The notes below the pieces were generated by a model. The model was given only the letters and a program-made list of their open reading frames with translations, made no database searches and was not told the DNA's origin. Position numbers and translations under genes: made by a program. A stretch of 64,000 bases of DNA from Timema cristinae (lineage: Eukaryota > Arthropoda > Insecta > Phasmatodea > Timematidae): NCBI GenBank assembly GCA_039000515.1, contig JBCFYV010011135.1:8597215-8661214 (forward strand), given 5' to 3'. Shown in pieces: positions 58,801 to 64,000 of the stretch (positions are counted from its first letter, which is position 1; each line of letters opens with the position of its first letter).

Positions 58801-61800
58801 CAATAGATTCTGAGGTTAGACTTTTAGTTGCTGTTTGGATGGGGCGTCTAATGTAATATTAAATTATAAGGAAAAAATAAAAATACATTTTGACTAAACG
58901 TTGGGAGTTTATTATACATGTAAGTCTTAACCTTAAACAAATATTCTCAGATAAATAGCATTGCGCCAAAACTCTAAGCACTTTTCACATACATTTTTAT
59001 TATCTTATAGAATTCAATATGAAAATATTTATTATAATTACATATAAGTGAGAATTTTTTTTGTGAAATTGCAAACTTTTATTATAGTAAGTCTATATAG
59101 AATAATTAAAATAGAATAATTTATTGATTAGTACACATATGATTTAAAATGTCAGAGCAATATTAAATTAATGCATTAAAATGTGAGTCAAGGTTACAAT
59201 AAGTTGACAAGTAAAAATATATTGAAAAAACACACACAATTTAATTCAATTAAACTATATAGATAATTAATAACAAATGATTAGAGTACTAATGTTTGGT
59301 TGTAATATAATTGAAAAGAATTACTAGGAAAAATTGAAATATTTATGTATGTTGAAGAAATATTGAATTATAATAACAGTTTTTGAATGCTATTATCTTA
59401 TCTGAAAATTCCCTCGCTCCATTTTTTAACCATCATAGAGACAGCCATTAGAATGCTACATGTTTCGGCACACCTACGGCGCCATCCTCAGGACCAAATG
59501 AAATAAAAAATATGCATAAGTTATGGTGCAAGTGTACCGTGGCTAGAAACAAAACCATCACCAAGCACATCATTTTCGCTCATCCTGTTGGAACTTCCCA
59601 TTTAACGAATTTTTCAAATAATTTCCCAACAGTAGTTGCAACTGTCATTTACTTTTTTGTTCGCTTTGCAGGCACACAGATTAAATCGGTTGATTTTGAA
59701 ATTTGACTGCCAAAGTTATTTCAATTTGCGCTGAGCAGACAATCCTGTGAGTGACTCAGAACTTATAATGTAATTACGTTTCTACTCTGCTCTTGTATTT
59801 TGGCAAGCTTGTTAATCCACAGTGATACTTATATTCAAATGTTAAAGTATCATAATTGATTGACGTGTAAGTGCATGAAATATGGTTTAATCTACAACAG
59901 TTTAGTTCATTTCCATTCAAGGAAAAACATCAATTGAATTGACTTGGAAGAAATTATGTATATTTTTTTTTGTTTTAATGACAAGCTATATAATTTAACG
60001 ATAACTTTGAGTTTCTATTTCAAACAAGAATCTGAATAAATGGTTTAGTTTGGTATATCTATTTAAAAATGACCAATCAAACTGTACAAGAGATAACTTT
60101 GCCCTCTTGCTCTATGCATGGTATTATCAACTGTACAAGAGATAACTTTACCCACTTGCTCTATGCATGGTATTATCAACTCGACAAGAGATAACTTTGC
60201 CCACTTGCTTTATGCATGGTATTATCAACTGTACAAGAGATAACTTTGCCCACTTGCTCTATGCATGGTATTATCAACTCGACAAGAGATAACGTTGCCC
60301 ACTTGTTCTATGCATGGTATTATCAACTCGACAAGAGATAACTTTGCCCACTTGCTCTATGCATGGTATTATCAAACCGAAAAGAGATAACGTTGCCCAC
60401 TTGTTCTATGCATGGTATTATCAACTCGACAAGAGATAACTTTGCCCACTTGCTCTATGCATGGTATTATCAACTCAACAAGTGATAACGTTTCCCACTT
60501 GCTCTATGCATGGTATTATCAACTCAACAAGAGATAACTTTGCCCACTTGCTCTATGCATGATATTATCAACTCGACAAGAGATAACGTTGCCCACTTGT
60601 TCTATGCATGGTATTATCAACTCGACAAGAGATAACGTTGCCCACTTGCTCTATGCATGGTATTATCAACTCGACAAGAGATAACTTTGCCCACTTGCTC
60701 TATGCATGGTATTATCAACTCGACAAGAGATAACGTTGCCCACTTGTTCTATGCATGGTATTATCAACTCGACAAGAGATAACGTTGCCCACTTGTTCTA
60801 TGCATGGTATTATCAACTCGACAAGAGATAACGTTGCCCACTTGCTCTATGCATGGTATTATCAACTCGACAAGAGATAACGTTGCCCACTTGCTCTATG
60901 CATGGTATTATCAACTGTACAAGAGATAACGTTGCCCACTTGATCTATGCATGGTATTATCAACTCAACAAGAGATAACTTTGCCCACTTGCTCTATGCA
61001 TGGTATTATCAACTCGACAAGAGATAACGTTGCCCACTTGTTCTATGCATGGTATTATCAACTCGACAAGAGATAACGTTGCCCACTTGATCTATGCATG
61101 GTATTATCAACTGTACAAGAGATAACGTTGCCCACTTGCTCTATGCATGGTATTATCAACCCGACAAGAGATAACGTTGCCCACTTGATCTATGCATGGT
61201 ATTATCAACTCAACAAGAGATAACTTTGCCCACTTGTTCTATGCATGGTATTATCAACTCGACAAGAGATAACGTTGCCCACTTGCTCTATGCATGGTAT
61301 TATCAACTGTACAAGAGATAACGTTGCCCACTTGATCTATGCATGGTATTATCAACTCAACAAGAGATAACTTTGCCCACTTGCTCTATGCATGGTATTA
61401 TCAACTCGACAAGAGATAACGTTGCCCACTTGTTCTATGCATGGTATTATCAACTCGACAAGAGATAACTTTGCCCACATGCTCTATGCATGGTATTATC
61501 AACTGTACAAGAGATAACGTTGCCCACTTACAAATGTACTTCACTTGTCCCTATGTTGAGCTGATTCTGTCCAGTAGGCCTACACCTCACTACACCCTAC
61601 ATCTTCCAGGTTCTTTGTAATGTTATCCCCCCTTCTGCATCTAGGTGTTCCCCCTGGTCTCTTCCTATTGGGCGTACCTGTCAATACCTTGTACACGGTT
61701 CTAGTTTTATTGTATGTTCTTGCCTATAGACATGCTATGCCGTACTTCTCGGTGGAGTGAAAGAGACGACACAGCTATTAAAGGAGAGATTTGACTACAT

Positions 61801-63156
61801 CTTCTACACAGGCTCAACGAATGTGGGCAAGATCATACACAAAGCTGCCAATGAGTATCTTGTTCCCACTACTCTCGAACTGGGAGGGAAGAGGTGAGTT
61901 AGTATTTGGTGCTACCAGTGGTAACAATGGAAAATGAGGGGAAATATTTATTTAAATATTAAACAATAATCTCATTCAACGGGAATGTAAGCGTGACTTA
62001 CTTGTCCTAGCCTCAAAATTAAATGCATAAGGCTAAGTATATCCACAAACTAGACTGGATGCAAAACTTGTTGTGTACTCTAGAAACACACTTGTCAATC
62101 TCTTAGTGTAACACATGCGCCAAACTTTTACACAAACTAGATTAGATACACAACTCTATTAATAACTTTGTATTTCACATGTGTATTATATTTGTAAGAA
62201 GGTACAGGAAAGGTGGATAGAAACATATAAAAGGGGACGAACACACACAATATGGCTTTTATAATCAAAAGAACACATTTCACACTTTACATTGCTGCCA
62301 TTTGACAAATAGTTATTGGTTGCCTCTTGAATATTGGGCGGTAATGATCATTTTTTTCAAGAGCCAACCATTATCTCTTTATCCAATGGCAGCAATCCTG
62401 TGCCTAAACTTATATGTGTGTCTGTTTCTAAAAGAATTTAAAAAAAATATTTGCCTGATTTTATCCTACTATCTCCTGACCATCTAACCTCTTGTAAAGC
62501 CACACTATCCAATTCAAACCCATTTACTTTATCAATCAATGATTTTAGTTCTCCTACCATTCCATGTCCCAATCCTAGTCTCTTTCCTAGATTTACTATC
62601 TCATGACTAAAATAAAGACATTAAATAAACTCCATTGGAGTAGTCCCCTCCCAGAGTTTTGAATGGGGGACTATTTTATCTCCGGCATTTTACACCAGGA
62701 ACAAACATGGCAAACTTTTGTTTGTCTATCTTGTCCTAAGAGTTGTTTGAAAAAACAATCGTTAAGTCTGCTCAAGGAGGTATAAAACAGCTGTTCTTGA
62801 CAACCCTTGTTCTCATACGTTAGCATTGTTCTTCTTGACGTTCCTTGTCCTCGTTGGGATATGTTGGAACCTTCCCTCCTGCAAACTCCTCACAGTCCTG
62901 TGAATGTGAATGTGTTTGTTTCCAGTCCTGTGTACCTGGACAGTACTGTTGACATGGATGTGGCTGTAAAACGCATCCTGTGGGGGAAGTGTGCAAATGC
63001 TGGACAGACGTGTGTGGCCCCGGACTATCTAATGTGCTCCAAGCAAGTGCAATCAGAGTTCGTGGCCAAGGCCAAGACGATCCTCAGGGAGTGGTACGGG
63101 AAAAACGTGAAGGGCTCCCCGGACCTGGGCCGCATTGTATCTGACCAACATTACAA
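47898..63156 (+). CDS. ALDH3: Class-3 aldehyde dehydrogenase gene, overview (partial, multi-exon)
   Basis: Five spliced exons encode an ALDH3-family enzyme, which oxidises medium- to long-chain or aromatic aldehydes with NAD(P)+ to carboxylic acids, usually as a dimer. Phases join cleanly: 144 nt, 96 nt, 221 nt (one short of 222), 164 nt, 231 nt. In order they give SGKTKPL and [16 protein letters not shown], the SKQES...NDLRQ helix region, [37 protein letters not shown] with the general-base Glu (codon 61877-61879), and NAGQTC with the catalytic Cys (codon 63011-63013). These landmarks match insect Aldh-III and vertebrate fatty aldehyde dehydrogenase in order and spacing. The C-terminal part, including any membrane anchor, lies beyond the window. 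The one-base lesion in exon 55029 means it could be a pseudogene, but all other exons and splice sites are intact. Confidence 0.9.
48042..49224. other. ALDH3 intron, nothing recognised
   Basis: The open frame continuing past the donor has no family similarity. No repeat boundaries recognised. Confidence 0.4.
49225..49552 (-). mobile_element. SINE family H, full length
   Basis: Reverse reading: head CCGCCTCTGTGGTCTAGTGG, B box GAGTTTGATCCCTGGC, then GTGGGTCTAGAAGAAGGTC and a GTTTGTTT-rich 3' end. Target duplication TAATTTAAAATAA (49212-49224) versus TAATTTCAAATAA (49553-49565). Confidence 0.9.
49566..51000. other. AT-rich intron
   Basis: No gene or clear repeat recognised. Confidence 0.4.
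51008..51039 (+). other. G-quadruplex motif
   Basis: GGGGTGGGTGGGGTGGGTGG followed by a long G run; more than four G tracts, on the transcribed sense strand. Confidence 0.8.
51297..51395. repeat. (AAT)n and (GATAAT)n microsatellite
   Basis: It shifts from AAT units to GATAAT units to GATGGT. Confidence 0.9.
51505..51600 (+). CDS. ALDH3: ALDH3 exon
   Basis: Acceptor TTTTTTTTTGTTCTCAG, donor AAG|GTGAGT; 32 codons in phase 0. [19 protein letters not shown] and KKWAEPEK match the ALDH3 helical segment that follows LATDLRK. Confidence 0.93.
51690..52863 (+). pseudogene. Jockey/CR1-like RT remnant split by an ~800-bp insertion
   Basis: 51751-51815 encodes [17 protein letters not shown], the RT palm motif GVPQGS. 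52645-52863 continues with [13 protein letters not shown] (YKDD for the catalytic YADD at 52711-52722), then [13 protein letters not shown]. In intact LINEs these motifs are roughly 100 bp apart, so 51840-52640 looks like a later insert. The Ala-to-Lys change, stops and the insert show a dead copy. Confidence 0.75.
51840..52640. mobile_element. Unclassified insertion inside the RT remnant
   Basis: It has a GC-rich block at 52075-52210 and 52330-52460 unlike the surroundings. No TIRs or coding domain recognised. Confidence 0.35.
52872..52995 (+). mobile_element. SINE family D
   Basis: AATAGCTCAATGATAGAGC head, CCTCGGTTCAATTCTTGTG B box, AATTTAAATTAATTGAAAC 3' part. Confidence 0.65.
53037..53200 (+). 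repeat. Degenerate tandem repeat, ~37 bp, about four copies
   Basis: GTGGGTCATGGTTAGAATA then TAATGGTAA recurs with variation. Confidence 0.75.
53201..53651. other. AT-rich intron
   Basis: Nothing supported. Confidence 0.4.
53652..54090 (+). repeat. Minisatellite, 19-bp unit, ~23 copies
   Basis: Consensus ATCCTGGGCCAGTCTCTTG. The left half alternates two unit types (CTTA- and CTTG-ending), giving a 38-bp dimer. The right half is mostly one type. Confidence 0.95.
54207..54462 (+). mobile_element. SINE family B2
   Basis: Head CTTCGGTGACCACATGG then TCTAAGACGTCACTC, body CTAAATGGTTTTCCACTC, tail AACAGGTAGTAAAATGTGG. Confidence 0.82.
54463..55028. other. ALDH3 intron, nothing recognised
   Basis: No supported feature. 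Confidence 0.4.
55029..55249 (+). CDS. ALDH3: ALDH3 exon with a one-base frame break
   Basis: Acceptor TTTTTATGTCTAAG, donor CCG|GTGAGT. It begins [12 protein letters not shown] and reads [14 protein letters not shown], holding the Asn-Tyr-Pro of the active-site wall. It then hits a TAG at 55142 in that frame. From about 55134 another frame gives [19 protein letters not shown] to the donor. The exon is 221 nt where flanking phases need 222, so one base is missing between roughly 55117 and 55135, near a CCC and an ACC. This is either an assembly error or a true loss-of-function indel. Confidence 0.9.
55250..55444. other. ALDH3 intron
   Basis: Nothing supported. Confidence 0.4.
55445..55656 (-). 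mobile_element. SINE family E
   Basis: CAGACACAACACTCAACC, CCGTTAATTTATTACTGTG and GACTAAGCTAAGGTGCTGAG parallel, in reverse, the 63699 copy. Confidence 0.78.
55690..55815. repeat. (CAT)n and (TA)n microsatellites
   Basis: (CAT)n at about 55690-55712 and (TA)n at about 55778-55812. Confidence 0.85.
56090..56450 (+). pseudogene. LINE RT C-terminus with two 46-bp 3' repeats
   Basis: At 56250-56350 one frame reads [20 protein letters not shown] then [15 protein letters not shown]. The 46-bp unit carrying [10 protein letters not shown] occurs twice, followed by [11 protein letters not shown]. The upstream part is shifted and stopped. Confidence 0.78.
56451..56765. other. ALDH3 intron
   Basis: Nothing supported. 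Confidence 0.4.
56769..57040 (+). repeat. Minisatellite, 49-bp unit, five copies plus a partial
   Basis: CACAGTCACAAGACACAGAG, GTGCTCTAGGTACTTTTC, TTGCAGCTATA. Copies are nearly identical; one has lost a T. Confidence 0.96.
57041..58044. other. AT-rich intron
   Basis: Nothing supported. Confidence 0.4.
58055..58328 (-). mobile_element. SINE family A
   Basis: (TTA)n, GCACCGCGTCTTACTACCCG, body CGGTGGAGGCCTGGCATTCC, head end GACCACCAGGCCAC. Target duplication GACAGTGCTA at 58045-58054 and 58329-58338. Confidence 0.95.
58339..59450. other. AT-rich intron
   Basis: Nothing supported. Confidence 0.4.
59452..59500 (-). mobile_element. Penelope-like terminus with possible hammerhead core
   Basis: The plus strand has ATGTTTCGGCACACCTACGG then CGCCATCCTCAGGACC, like the phrase common at Penelope-like element ends. 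The minus strand reads CTGAGGA, a GGC/GCC stem region, then GAAAC, matching the CUGANGA...GAAA core of the hammerhead ribozymes known from these elements. Confidence 0.4.
60079..61532 (+). repeat. Minisatellite, 49-bp unit, 30 copies
   Basis: Unit CAACTCGACAAGAGATAACG, TTGCCCACTTGCTCTATGCA, TGGTATTAT. Spacing is exactly 49 bp from 60082 to 61503. Three variable sites (CGAC/GTAC/CAAC, ACGTT/ACTTT, GCTC/GTTC/GATC) distinguish copies. The four-unit string starting at 60866 is repeated at 61258. Confidence 0.97.
61540..61715 (-). pseudogene. LINE 3'-end fragment
   Basis: The reverse complement has GGCCTACTGGACAGAATCAG, AGGAAGAGACCAGGGGG and GATGCAGAAGGGGGGATAAC, matching the RT C-terminus family at 56090 and 40070. 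It lies just before the acceptor of the next exon. Confidence 0.65.
61730..61893 (+). CDS. ALDH3: ALDH3 exon with the general-base Glu
   Basis: Acceptor TGTTCTTGCCTATAG, donor AAG-AG|GTGAGT; 164 nt, phase 0 in and 2 out. [38 protein letters not shown] and TLELGGK follow the family closely. The Glu codon is 61877-61879. GSTNVG is the nucleotide-binding turn. Confidence 0.96.
61894..62925. other. ALDH3 intron
   Basis: No gene or clear repeat, but an alternative in-frame acceptor sits at 62894-62895. Confidence 0.5.
62926..63156 (+). CDS. ALDH3: ALDH3 exon with the catalytic Cys
   Basis: Acceptor TTTGTTTCCAG, donor TACAA|GTAATT; phase 2 in and 2 out. [20 protein letters not shown], then [16 protein letters not shown] with the nucleophile codon at 63011-63013, then [13 protein letters not shown]. 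The apparent stop just after is intronic. The chosen start restores the ELGGKSP found in the family; a second acceptor 30 nt upstream would add ten residues in frame. Confidence 0.95.
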
Positions 63157-63292
63157 GTAATTATCAATCAACAAATAAAGTATAGTTTTTATTATATACA
63201 TTTTTATTTTCTTGTGATCGTCAAAGACTTTGAATTTGAGATTTAAGTGGATGAATGACCTGAATCCGTAAAATTGTTTTGCAGTGTAATCT

Positions 63293-63318
63293 GTCTGTGT
63301 GTGTGTGTGTGTGTGTAT
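63293..63318. repeat. (GT)n microsatellite
   Basis: About 12 GT units. Confidence 0.9.
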
Positions 63319-63686
63319 GTTACTAAAATTAGAGCCAAAACAATTTTACTGATTGGGGTAAAACCTGGCTGGGTTCCATCTAAGGTTCCTCAAGGTATTT
63401 TGGAATTGTTTATCCAACCTTAAAGTTAAGGGTAGTTTATTTATTGGATAAAAAGAGGACGTCATAATTTTATAAAAAAGTCTATACAGATTTTGATTAA
63501 ATTTCATAGTTTGGCAATGTTTAACACTACAAACAAAAGACTGATCACTAATTCCTGTGAATATGACTTTGAGGGTACTTAAATATTTGGAAATTTACAA
63601 CTTATGATAAGTTATAATTAATGTAGCACAGCTGTAGGAATTTTAAAAATAAACAATTTATTTTAAATTAATTTTTATAAACAAAT
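63319..63686. other. ALDH3 intron
   Basis: Nothing supported. Confidence 0.4.
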
Positions 63687-63698
63687 AGTTTCCGAGCT

Positions 63699-63983
63699 GT
63701 CCGACACCTTAGCTCAGTCGGTAATGTGTCTGCCTACTGAGTTAAGGGACCCAGGTTCAATTCCTGGCATTGCTAAAAAATTTTATCATTGATAAAAATA
63801 TGGGTTTATCCTTTCACAGTGATGAATTAACGGCTGGGGACTGGATGTTGTGCCTGTCTTAGTCTTAAGTTAGATTATAAGACACATGAAGCTATGACAG
63901 TCCTAGCAAGCAGGTAGTGGAGAATATACGGCTTGAATAAAAAACTGACCTGGGCCACCAGTTGGAAACAGTAATATATGTAA
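63699..63983 (+). mobile_element. SINE family E, full length
   Basis: Head CCGACACCTTAGCTCAGTCG (A box), B box GGTTCAATTCCTGGC, body with GCTGGGGACTGGATGTTGTG, 3' end CTTGAATAAAAAACTGACC. Target duplication AGTTTCCGAGCT at 63687-63698 and 63984-63995. Confidence 0.95.
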
Positions 63984-64000
63984 AGTTTCCGAGCTATAAT

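Noticed and set aside
60079..61532. CRISPR array
   Set aside because: Units are contiguous 49-bp tandem repeats with no unique spacers, in a eukaryotic intron.
62807..62895. Coding sequence upstream of the last ALDH3 exon
   Set aside because: Open frame only; the sequence is a pyrimidine-rich intron end with no similarity to the enzyme.
63157..63160. Stop codon ending ALDH3 at 63158
   Set aside because: It overlaps the GT donor, and the family continues well beyond this point.

Overview
The window looks like intron- and repeat-rich nuclear DNA of an arthropod, most likely a crustacean, although the species cannot be fixed from sequence alone. Three things support this. One gene has short GC-richer exons separated by introns of up to tens of kilobases. 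It closely resembles the insect class-3 aldehyde dehydrogenase (Aldh-III). tRNA-headed SINEs, TTAA-flanked palindromic MITEs, hAT and pogo MITEs and LINE remnants are very dense. There is no bacterial operon structure.

Region 1 (1-3000) differs from the rest. It holds a cluster of small minus-strand ORFs: a C2H2 zinc-finger protein cut by the window edge, a proline-rich protein with an apparent frame break, and a 96-residue protein. Behind them lies about 1.4 kb of GC-richer repeats carrying CCAAT and TATAAATA motifs. It looks like the end of an integrated DNA element, Maverick/adintovirus-like or virus-derived, but no hallmark gene is inside the window.

Region 2 (3000-63156) is dominated by one plus-strand gene. 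Core ALDH3 exons lie at 47898-48041, 51505-51600, 55029-55249, 61730-61893 and 62926-63156, and the gene runs off the right edge. Two upstream pieces, 10799-11022 and a 47-nt microexon at 39932-39978, fit by splice signals and reading phase as N-terminal exons, so the gene may span more than 52 kb. Exon 55029-55249 is one base short of an intact frame. The last exon has two in-frame 3' splice sites 30 nt apart.

The introns are a mosaic of mobile DNA. At least two tRNA-headed SINE families (A and B) share one 3' tail containing ACCCGAACGGGT followed by (TAA)n. The tail also occurs alone as a 46-bp insert between target-site duplications. Families C, D, E, H and I have other heads. Also present are TTAA-flanked palindromic MITEs, hAT and pogo MITEs, Helentron-like ends, degraded RT C-termini of several LINEs, a Penelope-like terminus with a possible hammerhead core, a decayed multicopy ORF (44900-46255), and minisatellites of 19, 46, 49 and 51 bp. 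Several insertions are nested and can be ordered in time by their duplications.
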